Positions 44,420 through 53,004 of a DNA stretch of 64,000 bases are shown here, piece after piece. A model generated the notes under the pieces. The model saw only the letters and a list, made by a program, of their open reading frames with translations. It ran no database searches and was not told where the DNA came from. Each line of letters begins with the position of its first letter. Positions within the stretch are counted from its first letter, which is position 1. The stretch is taken from the NCBI GenBank assembly GCA_963750715.1, contig CAVVRP010000008.1:248001-312000 (forward strand), given 5' to 3'. This DNA is from JAGVSR01 sp963750715 (GTDB taxonomy: Bacteria; Pseudomonadota; Alphaproteobacteria; Rhizobiales; Hyphomicrobiaceae). A program made the translations under genes and the position numbers.

Positions 44420-45549
44420 GCAGCAATCCTGTTCAGTTCATGCGACAGAGCGTCGATCAGCAGATCGACGTCCACCTGCGTTGCGTTGAGCGTGAAAGAG
44501 ATACGCAGCCGCGCCGTGCCGTCGGGCACCGTCGGCGGACGCACCGCGCGCACGTCGAAACCGCGTGCCTGGAGCGCCTCGGCAAGCGCGGTCGCGCGCT
44601 GGTCGGATCCGACGACGATGGGCTGAATCTGTGTGCCTGTGGCCTGGTATTGCGTGCGCCGCTCGAGTTCGCGGCCAGCGAACTGAACCAACGCGGAGAG
44701 CGCATCCCGCCGCTCGGCCGTCTCGCCCGACAGGCGCAGCGCCGCGCGGACGCCGGCGGCGATCAGCGGCGATGGCGCGGTGGCGTAGATGAAGGGCCGT
44801 CCGCGATTGACGAGGAAATCGCGCAAAACGGCAGGACCGGTGACGAGCGCGCCCATCAGACCGAGCGCCTTGCCGCACGTGTGCAGGGACAGAACGTTGC
44901 CGCTGCCTTCGAGGGCAGCCCCTAGTCCGCGCCCACCCTCGCCATAAACGCCTGTTGCATGAGCCTCGTCGACGACGAGCATGGCGCCATGGCGGTCCGA
45001 GATCTGCGACAAATCCGCAAGCGGTGCGCGATCACCCTCCATCGAATAGAGGCTCTCGACCGCGATCCACGGCCGGCCGGTGCCGCCCGCCCTGCGCCAT
45101 GCGCCAATGGCATCGTCGAACGCCTGTGGATCATTGTGGCGCGCGGCTTTCTTATCCGCCTTGCTGGCGCGCATGCCGTCGTGTGCGCTGGCGTGAACAA
45201 GTTCGTCATGCACGATCAGGTCGCCCCGCTCTGGCAGCGTCGAGAACACGGCGTAGTTGGCGACGAAACCGCCACCGAAGAATAGCGCGCTTTCGGTGCC
45301 GAAAAACTGAGCCGCCTCTACTTCGAGCGCTTCGTGCTCCGGGTCGTTGCCGCGCAGCAGCCTCGACCCGCCGGCACCCACGGCGACGCCCCGCTCCAGC
45401 GCCGCCGTTAGCGCCGAGCGCAACTCGGTCGACGCACCAAGTCCCAGATAATCGTTCGATGAGAAATCAACGCCAGACCGAGGCGCGAGCCACCTCAGCC
45501 TGCCCCGACGCTCGAGCGCCTTCAGGGCGCGCTGGTGGCTGTCTGGCAT
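44416..45549 (-). CDS. bioF: BioF, 8-amino-7-oxononanoate synthase
   Basis: 377 residues (MPDSHQRALKALERRGRLR). Alpha-oxoamine synthase features: FSSNDYLGLG, GSRLLRGNDPEHEALE, the PLP-binding lysine in LSLHTCGKALGLMGALV and ESLYSMEGDRAPL. BioF condenses pimeloyl thioester with alanine. Its N-terminus overlaps the end of bioB by 28 bases and its stop overlaps bioD by four. Confidence 0.95.
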   Translation of the reverse strand: MPDSHQRALKALERRGRLRWLAPRSGVDFSSNDYLGLGASTELRSALTAALERGVAVGAGGSRLLRGNDPEHEALEVEAAQFFGTESALFFGGGFVANYAVFSTLPERGDLIVHDELVHASAHDGMRASKADKKAARHNDPQAFDDAIGAWRRAGGTGRPWIAVESLYSMEGDRAPLADLSQISDRHGAMLVVDEAHATGVYGEGGRGLGAALEGSGNVLSLHTCGKALGLMGALVTGPAVLRDFLVNRGRPFIYATAPSPLIAAGVRAALRLSGETAERRDALSALVQFAGRELERRTQYQATGTQIQPIVVGSDQRATALAEALQARGFDVRAVRPPTVPDGTARLRISFTLNATQVDVDLLIDALSHELNRIAA

Positions 45550-46559
45550 GCCTCGTCCCGCGCAGCGCCGTCGCCCGCCGCATCCAACTGCAACGGCTCC
45601 AGTCCCAGTTTTGCGAACAGAACCGCGTCCTTATCCTCGCCCGGATTGTCAGCCGTGAGCAACGTGTCGCCGCAGAAGATCGAGTTGGCGCCGGCGAAGA
45701 AGCAAAGCGCCTGCGTCTCGTCGCTCATTTCGGTCCGCCCCGCGGACAGGCGCACGAAAGAATCCGGCATCATGATGCGCGCGGTCGCGATGGTGCGGAC
45801 GAAGTCGATCGGGTCGATCTTGCCAACGTTCTCGAGTGGCGTACCGGGGATTGCAACTAGCAAGTTGATCGGCACGCTTCCGGGGTGCTCCGGCAGATTG
45901 GCGAGCGTCACCAGCATATCGACGCGATCCTGCGCCTCCTCGCCCATGCCGACGATGCCGCCCGAGCATACCTTGATGCCGGCCTCGCGTACGCGCTCCA
46001 GCGTATCAAGCCGGTCGGCAAAGGTGCGCGTCTTGATAACCTCGGAATAGTATCGCTCGGAGGTATCGATGTTGTGATTGTAGTAGTCGAGGCCGGCGTG
46101 CTTGAGGCGCATGGTGTTTTCGTGCGACAGCATGCCAAGCGTCATGCACGTTTCCATGCCCAGCGCCTTTACGCCTTCGACCATGGCAACTACGGCATCC
46201 ATATCGCGCGCCTTGGGCGAGCGCCACGCAGCACCCATGCAGTAGCGGGTCGCTCCGCCTTCCTTGGCCTTGCGCGCTTCGTTGAGAACCCGTTCTACCT
46301 CCATCAGCTTGGAAGCCTTGAGTCCCAACTCGTGGTGCGCTGACTGGCTGCAGTAGCCGCAATCCTCCGCGCAGCCGCCGGTCTTGATCGACAGCAGCCG
46401 GCTCATCTGAATCTTGTTAGCGTCGAACGATTGCCTGTGCACGGTCTGGGCCCGAAACAGCAGATCCATGAACGGCATGTCGTAGATCGCCTGCGCCTCG
46501 GCGCGGGTCCAGTCATGGCGCAGCCGTGATGTGGCGTGCAGCGGAACGTGAACATTCAT
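45522..46559 (-). CDS. bioB: BioB, biotin synthase
   Basis: 345 residues (MNVHVPLHATSRLRHDWT). The radical SAM cluster is in GGCAEDCGYCSQSAHH (Cys-x3-Cys-x2-Cys), followed by RYCMGAAWRSPK, the binding site of the second [2Fe-2S] cluster in the C-terminal part and GANSIFCGDTLLT. BioB inserts sulfur into dethiobiotin. It is the first gene of the bioBFDAZ operon. A promoter region of about 140 bases lies upstream; no TTATMKATAA-like BioR box was found there. Confidence 0.96.
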   Translation of the reverse strand: MNVHVPLHATSRLRHDWTRAEAQAIYDMPFMDLLFRAQTVHRQSFDANKIQMSRLLSIKTGGCAEDCGYCSQSAHHELGLKASKLMEVERVLNEARKAKEGGATRYCMGAAWRSPKARDMDAVVAMVEGVKALGMETCMTLGMLSHENTMRLKHAGLDYYNHNIDTSERYYSEVIKTRTFADRLDTLERVREAGIKVCSGGIVGMGEEAQDRVDMLVTLANLPEHPGSVPINLLVAIPGTPLENVGKIDPIDFVRTIATARIMMPDSFVRLSAGRTEMSDETQALCFFAGANSIFCGDTLLTADNPGEDKDAVLFAKLGLEPLQLDAAGDGAARDEACQTATSAP

Positions 46560-46702
46560 TGAGCGGGGTCTCCGGCATTGTGGGCCGAGGTTGGCACGGG
46601 ATCGTTTTGCACCGCGATCGGGTCATCGGGCAAGGGCCCGGTCGCATTTCCGAGTTCCAATGAACCCCGGCACGTGGCCACACCAGTGTAAATCCGGCTC
46701 CG

Positions 46703-48427
46703 TTAACCGGATATCAGCTTGCTGAACAGGGCTTGCGCCGGCTCATAGAACGCCTGGCCAAAGTGCCCCAGGAGACCGCCCAGCACGGCCGCCGCCAGCC
46801 AGCCGCTCCAGCGCACCAGCGTCCGGCCGATGTTGATGCCGACCTTGACGTCGATCACCTGATCGGGAAGCGCCGTTTCAGCGGTCAGGCCGTCGGCTCC
46901 GACCGTACGGGCCGAGACCACAAGTTGGAGCCGCTTCTTGCCTCGTTCGCGGGGCGTGACCGTCCAGCGCCAACTGGCGAAATCGTCGGCCATGAGGCCA
47001 AGAACGTTTTCGATCCATTGCGTCTCGGGCGACGACGTCTCGATCCAAAAGCCACCGTCTGGTGCGCGCAGACGCACGGACATGGCTTTCGACACCATGA
47101 TCTCGTGACGGTAGACGGCTCCGCTGCCCTGCAGGCCTTCGGCGATCGCTTTAACCTCCGATCGCGCAACCCGAGCTTCGACGACCATCGAGATCCCGAC
47201 GCGCATCTTCCGTGGGATGTTCTCGCCAAGCTGGCCGCTGTCGATACGCATGGCGGGTGTCTGCGGCAGTCCCTGGCGGCGGCGAGGCTCCGTCGGCGAG
47301 CCGAGCGGAGCGATCGGAGCCTGGGAGGGTCGCGCAGCGGCGCCATCGGACCACGGAGGCGGAACGGCACCGGATTGGGGTCCTCCACGGCTCGCCGGCG
47401 GCTGAGGCGAAAACGCAGACGGCATCGGCGGCGGCGCGCCGGCCCCGAATGGAGGCATGCGCGGCGCACCTGTCGACCCCGCCGCGGCAGGCCGCGACTG
47501 AAGTGGCGGTTGCATTCCTTGGGAAGGACCTTGCGGGGGCGCCCAGCGCGGAGGCATACCTGCGGCGCCCGAAGCGGGCGCGGCCTGTGCCGCCGGAGAC
47601 GGCGGCTGGGGTGGTGACGGCGGAGAAGTATAGCTTTGCGGCTGCGGCTGCTTGGCCGGTGGCGGCCCTGCTGGCGGCAGCGACGCCGGTTGCCATTGTG
47701 GCTCGACCGTCGCGGTGCGCTCGGGCGGGGGACCCTGTCGCCGCATGCTTTCGACAAACTCTTCAGTGGAACGGGCTGGCGGCGCGGGTTCGCCGCCCGG
47801 CGAGGGGCTTTGAGTTGAGGGATACGGCTGAGGAGCCTGAGGTGCTGCGGCGGTCGGTCCGGGCGGCGCCGTCCGCGACTGTACGCGTTCGCGGGTCGCC
47901 GCGAGAATACCGTCGGTCGCTTCGGATGCGGGCGGCGGAGACGGCAGTGGCTCGGGCGCCCGGGGAGGTGGCGTGTTGACCGATTTCTGCAAGGCGCGGA
48001 TGGCCTGTTCGAACGTCAGCCCCTGCGTACGTAGGATGTTGGCAGCGGTGCTCTTGCCGTCGCCGACGATGGCGGCAAGCACGATGGCGCCGTTGATCTC
48101 ACGCCGCCGGCCTTGACTGGCGGCGGCAGCGGCCGCCTCCAGAATGCGGCGCAGATCCTGCGAGATCATCACCGGACCGTTAGTACCCGGCGCCTGGCGC
48201 TCTTCAATGCGGCCGAGATAGCCCGACACATCGCTGACCAGTTGCACCAGGTCGACATCGCTCGACTTCAGAACCACAGTTGCCTCGGGGTCTTCAGCCA
48301 GCGCCAGCAGCAGATGTTCAAGTGTGACTTCGAGATGCGACTGCGCCTCCGCGTATCCGGCCGCGCGCTTCAGCGTCGCGACCAGGTACGGCGACATCGG
48401 AATGCGGCCCAAGTCGTCGGCGATCAT
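46703..48427 (-). CDS. Clp_N-domain protein with proline-rich linker and C-terminal membrane anchor
   Basis: About 574 residues from ATG 48427 (MIADDLGRIPMSPYLVATL). Residues 10-145 are a Clp repeat (Clp_N) domain, as in ClpA/ClpB N-termini (LEVTLEHLLLALAEDPEA, GAIVLAAIVGDGKSTAANIL). There is no AAA+ ATPase. Residues ~150-395 are rich in Pro, Ala and Gln. A folded C-terminal part (MRIDSGQLGENIPRKMRVGISMVVEARVARSEV) follows, and a hydrophobic segment (LVRWSGWLAAAVLGGLLGHFG) near the end looks like a membrane helix. The architecture suggests a membrane-tethered adaptor that binds proteins through Clp_N. A start at 48478 is less likely. Confidence 0.7.
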   Translation of the reverse strand: MIADDLGRIPMSPYLVATLKRAAGYAEAQSHLEVTLEHLLLALAEDPEATVVLKSSDVDLVQLVSDVSGYLGRIEERQAPGTNGPVMISQDLRRILEAAAAAASQGRRREINGAIVLAAIVGDGKSTAANILRTQGLTFEQAIRALQKSVNTPPPRAPEPLPSPPPASEATDGILAATRERVQSRTAPPGPTAAAPQAPQPYPSTQSPSPGGEPAPPARSTEEFVESMRRQGPPPERTATVEPQWQPASLPPAGPPPAKQPQPQSYTSPPSPPQPPSPAAQAAPASGAAGMPPRWAPPQGPSQGMQPPLQSRPAAAGSTGAPRMPPFGAGAPPPMPSAFSPQPPASRGGPQSGAVPPPWSDGAAARPSQAPIAPLGSPTEPRRRQGLPQTPAMRIDSGQLGENIPRKMRVGISMVVEARVARSEVKAIAEGLQGSGAVYRHEIMVSKAMSVRLRAPDGGFWIETSSPETQWIENVLGLMADDFASWRWTVTPRERGKKRLQLVVSARTVGADGLTAETALPDQVIDVKVGINIGRTLVRWSGWLAAAVLGGLLGHFGQAFYEPAQALFSKLISG

Positions 48428-48727
48428 TCTGTTCCCGCTGTCCCCCCGGACGAACCGGAAGGGTTCGCTGCGCCACACTCAATGGGCCCGGCTGCCAGGC
48501 AGCCCACGAATCCCTCTCGACGCCTCAATAAGACGCTATCCCTGGCTCCGGAGCAAGTCACGCCCACCGCTCCAGACCCGCGATTGACAACTTTGCCTTA
48601 CGATTGTGAGGGAATTCCGTTGAGCCGGACCCGCGAGCCGATATAAGAGCTGCGAATTGTTACCGTAGGCCGCAAGTTGACTTGCGCCTCAAGGGGTTGG
48701 CTCGACAAGCGTGGCGGGCAAGGGCGT

Positions 48728-49669
48728 ATGGCAAAAGACACGGACGCGAAACCCGCTGAGGCGGAACCGATCTCGGCGCATGTACAGGCGCGTATCCTGG
48801 CGGAGGCGCTCCCGAACATGCTGCGCTACGACGAGGAAACCGTCGTCATCAAGTTCGGGGGGCATGCCATGGGCGATCAGGCGCTGGCCGATGCCTTTGC
48901 CCAGGATATCGTTTACCTGAAGCAGTCGGGCGTGAACCCGATCGTCGTCCACGGCGGCGGGCCGCAAATCGCCAATATGCTTAAGAAGCTCGACATCAAG
49001 TCGGACTTCAAGAACGGGCTGCGGGTTACCGACAAGGCGACGGTCGAGATCGTCGAAATGGTTCTCGCCGGCGCCATCAACAAGGAGATCGTATCCGCGA
49101 TCAACCGACAGGGCGGCAAGGCCGTCGGCATCAGCGGCAAGGACGCTAACCTGATGATCGCGCGTCGCATCACAGAGATGCCCGATCCCGAGACCAACGT
49201 GATGCACCCTGTCGATCTCGGTTTCGTCGGCGATCCGCTGCAGGTCAACCCACATATCGTCGATGTGATTTCAAAGTCCGACCTCATTCCGGTTATCGCC
49301 CCGATTGGCGTCAGCCGCGAAGGGGAAACCCTCAACATCAACGCCGACACATTTGCCTCGGCGCTGGCAGTCAGAATGAAGGCCAAGCGCCTGCTGCTGC
49401 TCACGGACGTCGAAGGCGTCCTCGACAAGTCCGGCAGGCTGATTGAGGAACTGTCGGTGGAGCAGGCAAACGACCTGATCCGCGACGGCACGATTACCGG
49501 CGGCATGATCCCGAAGATCGAAGGCTGCATCGAAGTGGTCGAAGCCGGTGTCGAGGCCGTCGTCATCATCAACGGCAAGGTGGCGCATTCAGTGCTTCTC
49601 GAATTGCTGACCGACCACGGCGCGGGAACACTGGTTGGACGTCGAAAAGGCAAGGTCAAAAGGATGTAA
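48728..49669 (+). CDS. argB: Acetylglutamate kinase
   Basis: 313 residues from ATG 48728 (MAKDTDAKPAEAEPISA). The amino-acid kinase core has VVIKFGGHAMGD, NPIVVHGGGPQIANML, GKDANLMIARRI and GGMIPKIEGCIEVVEAGVEAVVIINGK. ArgB makes N-acetylglutamyl phosphate in arginine synthesis. It is monocistronic here and convergent with the VIT-family gene. About 300 bases upstream without a gene separate it from the Clp_N protein, which is divergent. Confidence 0.96.
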   Translation: MAKDTDAKPAEAEPISAHVQARILAEALPNMLRYDEETVVIKFGGHAMGDQALADAFAQDIVYLKQSGVNPIVVHGGGPQIANMLKKLDIKSDFKNGLRVTDKATVEIVEMVLAGAINKEIVSAINRQGGKAVGISGKDANLMIARRITEMPDPETNVMHPVDLGFVGDPLQVNPHIVDVISKSDLIPVIAPIGVSREGETLNINADTFASALAVRMKAKRLLLLTDVEGVLDKSGRLIEELSVEQANDLIRDGTITGGMIPKIEGCIEVVEAGVEAVVIINGKVAHSVLLELLTDHGAGTLVGRRKGKVKRM

Positions 49670-49700
49670 GTCGCGCCGCCCGTTACGATGGCTGTGCATT

Positions 49701-50402
49701 TCAGACCATCGTACCGAAGGCGGAGCCGATCCCTGCGGTCAGCGCCATGGCGAGCGCGCCCCAGAACGTCACGCGCAGTGTCGGCTTCGAGATGTCAGCG
49801 CCGCCAGTTTTGGCGCCAAGCGCGCCAAGCAAGGCGAGGAACGCCAGCGACGCAACGGTTACGATCGGTATGAGCTTGTCCGCCGGCGCAATAAGCACCA
49901 TCAGAAGCGGCATCGCAGCGCCCGCGGCAAAAGTTGCGGCCGATGTCAGCGCGGCTTGAACGGGACGGGCCGTCGTAATCTCCGAAATCCCGAGTTCGTC
50001 GCGGGCGTGGGCGCCCAGAGCGTCTTTGGCCATCAGCTGATCGGCAACGCGGCGCGCCAATCCCGCCTCGATGCCGCGCTTGACGTAGATTTGCGCCAGC
50101 TCCTCGCGCTCTGCCACCGGGTCATCAGCAAGCTCCTTTCGCTCCCGGGCGAGGTCGGCCTGCTCGGTATCAGACTGGGAGCTCACCGACACGTACTCCC
50201 CAGCGGCCATCGACATCGCTCCGGCGACAAGGCCGGCGACACCGGCAACAAGGACGTCGCTCGGCTTGGAGGCGGCCGCCGCGACGCCGACGATCAGGCT
50301 CGCCGTTGAGACAATCCCATCATTGGCGCCCATCACGGCGGCTCTGAGCCAACCAATACGTTCGACCAGATGGTTTTCTGGATGCGCGCGGAGACGGCTC
50401 AT
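49701..50402 (-). CDS. VIT1/CCC1-family membrane transporter
   Basis: About 233 residues from ATG 50402 (MSRLRAHPENHLVERIGWL), with GAGG just before; ATG 50414 is a possible alternative. Signature blocks are AAVMGANDGIVSTASLIVGVAAA and AGAMSMAAGEYVSVSSQSDTEQ in the first membrane pair, then a charged cytosolic hairpin (AREEL-type) and three further helices. Yeast Ccc1 and plant VIT1 export Fe(II) or Mn(II) to the vacuole. An FNR/FixK box at 50484-50497, 82 bases before the start, suggests low-oxygen control. Confidence 0.87.
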   Translation of the reverse strand: MSRLRAHPENHLVERIGWLRAAVMGANDGIVSTASLIVGVAAAASKPSDVLVAGVAGLVAGAMSMAAGEYVSVSSQSDTEQADLARERKELADDPVAEREELAQIYVKRGIEAGLARRVADQLMAKDALGAHARDELGISEITTARPVQAALTSAATFAAGAAMPLLMVLIAPADKLIPIVTVASLAFLALLGALGAKTGGADISKPTLRVTFWGALAMALTAGIGSAFGTMV

Positions 50403-50483
50403 GATCGGCCTCATGCTTTGTTGGTCTACGGGCCGGAATGTCTGCAGCCCGCCGAAAGCATGATCGCACGCGGAGATCCCGCA

Positions 50484-50497
50484 TTGACAGGGGTCAA
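50484..50497. promoter_or_regulatory. FNR/FixK-type box TTGAC-N4-GTCAA
   Basis: TTGACAGGGGTCAA is a perfect inverted repeat (TTGAC-AGGG-GTCAA). It lies between the divergent VIT-family gene and the DUF302 remnant, 82 and 73 bases before their starts. FNR/FixK-family proteins activate transcription through such sites when oxygen is low. It is placed well for either promoter. Confidence 0.65.
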
Positions 50498-50569
50498 TCG
50501 GCCCTCTCGCCCCATCCGATAGATGTTGTTCCAGCTTCGCAGGGCTCGGATACATAGGAGACGCATACA

Positions 50570-50759
50570 ATGGCGTACTACTTCAATAAGTCGTTGTCCG
50601 CCCCGTTCAACAATGTCCTTGTTCGCACTATAGCCGCGCTGAAGGCCGAGGAATTCGGCATCATCACCGAGATCGACCTGCAGTCGACGATGAACGCACC
50701 TGAAGGAGGCAGCGCACTTCGTCGGCAAAAAACTTAAGCGCGCGGTCGAGGCAATTTAG
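50570..50759 (+). pseudogene. DUF302 protein with large internal deletion
   Basis: An ATG at 50570 with AGGAG at 50557-50561 starts MAYYFNKSLSAPFNNVLVR, then IAALKAEEFGIITEIDLQST, a typical DUF302 N-terminus. After about 40 codons the similarity ends. In another frame at 50712-50759 lies a typical C-terminal end (HFVGKKLKRAVEAI, TAG 50757-50759). About 80 central residues are missing, so a deletion joined the two ends out of frame. Known full-length DUF302 proteins have about 130 residues. The intact promoter-side elements (RBS, FNR box) suggest recent decay. Confidence 0.7.
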
Positions 50760-50855
50760 GCCGCGCGTCCCCGTTACGCCCGCTTGCCACACGGCTTGCT
50801 CGTGCTGTCTATCCCTGCTTAGTGGAGCCGCGCGGAGCATCCGCGGCGAGGTCCG

Positions 50856-51626
50856 ATGAGCAAACAATTTGATATAGCCGCCGCTGCCGGCGCGTCAATC
50901 TCCCCGAGCGATGACTTGCCGCACTCCCAAGCCGCGAACCGGTTGGAGACAACGCGTGTCTGGATCTTCGATCTGGACAACACGCTCTATCCTGCCGAGT
51001 GCAACCTGTTTGCAGAAGTCGACCAGCGGATGGGCGAGTACATCGCGAAGTTCCTCGGCGTCCCGCCGGAATACGCGCGCCACCTTCAGAAAACCTACTA
51101 CCGGCAGTTCGGCACGACGCTGTCAGGCCTGATGCATGTCCACAAGATGTTGCCGGAACCATTCCTTGACTACGTCCACGACATTGACCTATCCGTGCTT
51201 CCGCATGCCCCGGAATTGCGCGCCGCCATTGCCCAGTTGCCTGGCCGAAGGTTGATCTTCACCAACGGCTCACGCCGCCACGCGGAGCGCGTCGCCGAGA
51301 AGCTGGGCGTGCTGGATATGTTCGAGGACATCGCCGACATCGTTGCCTGCGGATATGTCCCGAAGCCCGAGGCGGCTGCATTCGAAGGCGTTGTTGCCCG
51401 TCACGGGATCGCACCCGCCGAGGCGGCCATGTTCGAGGACATGCCGCACAACTTGGAAGCGCCCCATGCTCTCGGCATGGCAACCGTTCTCGTGAAATCG
51501 AGCTACATGGATCATCCAGTGCAAAAGGAAATGCGGCGCTGGCACCGGCCGCCGCCGCACATTCATCACATCACGGAAAACCTCCGAGAATTTCTCGAGG
51601 CATCGTGCATTCTTAAAGCCCGTTAG
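50856..51626 (+). CDS. HAD-family pyrimidine 5'-nucleotidase
   Basis: 256 residues. HAD motif I is WIFDLDNTLYPAE (nucleophile Asp in DxDxT), then IFTNGSRRHAERV (motif II, Thr), and KPEAAAFEGVVARHGI with FEDMPHNLEAPHALGM (motifs III/IV). This matches the SDT1/YjjG-like pyrimidine 5'-nucleotidase group, which dephosphorylates UMP/CMP and damaged nucleotides. The stop overlaps that of the convergent secreted-protein gene by four bases. Confidence 0.9.
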   Translation: MSKQFDIAAAAGASISPSDDLPHSQAANRLETTRVWIFDLDNTLYPAECNLFAEVDQRMGEYIAKFLGVPPEYARHLQKTYYRQFGTTLSGLMHVHKMLPEPFLDYVHDIDLSVLPHAPELRAAIAQLPGRRLIFTNGSRRHAERVAEKLGVLDMFEDIADIVACGYVPKPEAAAFEGVVARHGIAPAEAAMFEDMPHNLEAPHALGMATVLVKSSYMDHPVQKEMRRWHRPPPHIHHITENLREFLEASCILKAR

Positions 51627-52090
51627 CGCGACATCCGGAAGTAAGCCGACGCACCCGCCGGGCTGACGACCGATACGTTTTGGACGTTGCCCTTCACCGT
51701 GACGTTGATCGTTCCGTCGACTTTGTATTCGTTATTGAAGAAGCTTCCCGAGAACGTGTTCTCGTTGAGCTGAGTCAGGATCGCCGATTGTTCGACCTTG
51801 CCGGAAGCGCTCGCGCAGCGAGCGTTGATTGAATAGGTGGCACCTGTCTTCTTCTTGAAAGACGCACGGCACCGTGCATTCTCTTTTGCTCCTGCCGGGA
51901 AAGTGACGGTGCCGCCGCCGCTCCAGCTTCCTTCAAGATTGACCGGATCGGCCGCGGCCGGAACCGATGGCGTGAGCATCAGACCGGCAGCGCAAGCGGT
52001 CATTGCCGCCGCCGCCGCGAGACGGTGCGGGACGAAGCGACGCTTCAGAAAAACAACGTCTGTAAGGCGATCAACAACGGTCGCAGACAT
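51623..52090 (-). CDS. Secreted protein of unknown function
   Basis: 155 residues from ATG 52090 (MSATVVDRLTDVVFLKRR); an upstream start at 52138 is less likely. A long N-region precedes a hydrophobic signal segment ending AAADPVNLEGSW. The mature protein is a beta-rich domain of about 105 residues with the blocks WSGGGTVTFPAGAKENARCR and GTINVTVKGNVQNVSVVSPAGASAYF. Two cysteines may form a disulfide. I recognise it only as a conserved Hyphomicrobiales type without a known function. Confidence 0.7.
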   Translation of the reverse strand: MSATVVDRLTDVVFLKRRFVPHRLAAAAAMTACAAGLMLTPSVPAAADPVNLEGSWSGGGTVTFPAGAKENARCRASFKKKTGATYSINARCASASGKVEQSAILTQLNENTFSGSFFNNEYKVDGTINVTVKGNVQNVSVVSPAGASAYFRMSR

Positions 52091-52165
52091 AGGCAACCTC
52101 GATTGGTAGGTGAAGTCTGAATTACAGCGCGGGCACACTACACACTTTGTCGCGCCACGAACAGA

Positions 52166-52930
52166 TCAGCCGCGGCCTTCGAACGGCATGGCCGTCGCCT
52201 TGAGTGTCATGAACAACACATTCGCCTCGAGAGGGAGGTTCGCCATGTACAAAACGGCATCAGCGACATGCTGCGGATCCATGCGCGGCTCCGGCGTTAT
52301 GGATCCATCGGCTTGGCGGATCCCCGCCGCCATGGGCTCTGTCAACTCCGTCGCGGCATTACCGATGTCGATCTGGGAGCACGCAATCCGGTGGGCACGG
52401 CCGTCCAGCGCGATCGACTTCGTCAAGCCCGCAATGGCGTGCTTGGAGGCCGTGTAGGGCGCGGAAAAGGGGCGGGGAACATAGGCCGAAATGGAGCCGT
52501 TGTTGATGATCCGGCCCCCTTTGGATTCCTGCGACTTCATCAGCCGTACGGCGGCCTGCGCGCACAGGAAGGCGCCGTTGAGGTTGACGTCGATGACGCC
52601 TTTCCATTGTTCGTAGGTCAGGTCTTCGATCGGGACGGCAGGCGCGCCGGACCCTGCGTTGTTGAACAACACGTCGAGCCGGCCGAAGGCATCCTTGGTG
52701 CGGGCAAAAAGAGCATTGACTGAGACGGGATCGGTGATGTCGGTGACCAAGGGGACCATCTGGCCGCCATCCGCCGTGGCCAGCGACGCGGACCTGTCCA
52801 ACTCCTCCTGGCGCCGACCTGCAAGCACAACACCGTAACCGTCGCGCTGGAGTGCTAGCGCCACGGCGCGGCCGATCCCCGAGCCCGCGCCCGTTACGAC
52901 GGCCACTTTGCCGCTTCCGGCCATGTCCAA
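52166..52930 (-). CDS. Short-chain dehydrogenase/reductase (SDR)
   Basis: 254 residues. NAD(P)-binding glycine motif GAGSGIG at residues 14-20, structural NNAG (VLFNNAGSG), and the catalytic set with Ser in NNGSISAYV and Tyr-x3-Lys in YTASKHAI. The oxidoreductase substrate cannot be deduced. It is on the same strand as the hbd-etf cluster but 75 bases away, so co-transcription is uncertain. Confidence 0.87.
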   Translation of the reverse strand: MDMAGSGKVAVVTGAGSGIGRAVALALQRDGYGVVLAGRRQEELDRSASLATADGGQMVPLVTDITDPVSVNALFARTKDAFGRLDVLFNNAGSGAPAVPIEDLTYEQWKGVIDVNLNGAFLCAQAAVRLMKSQESKGGRIINNGSISAYVPRPFSAPYTASKHAIAGLTKSIALDGRAHRIACSQIDIGNAATELTEPMAAGIRQADGSITPEPRMDPQHVADAVLYMANLPLEANVLFMTLKATAMPFEGRG

Positions 52931-53004
52931 GCACTCCTTAAAGTGACGGAGCGGCCGAAGGTGCTTGTCTCGAACACGGGCCGGACAACGTCAACCGCCT
53001 TTCA

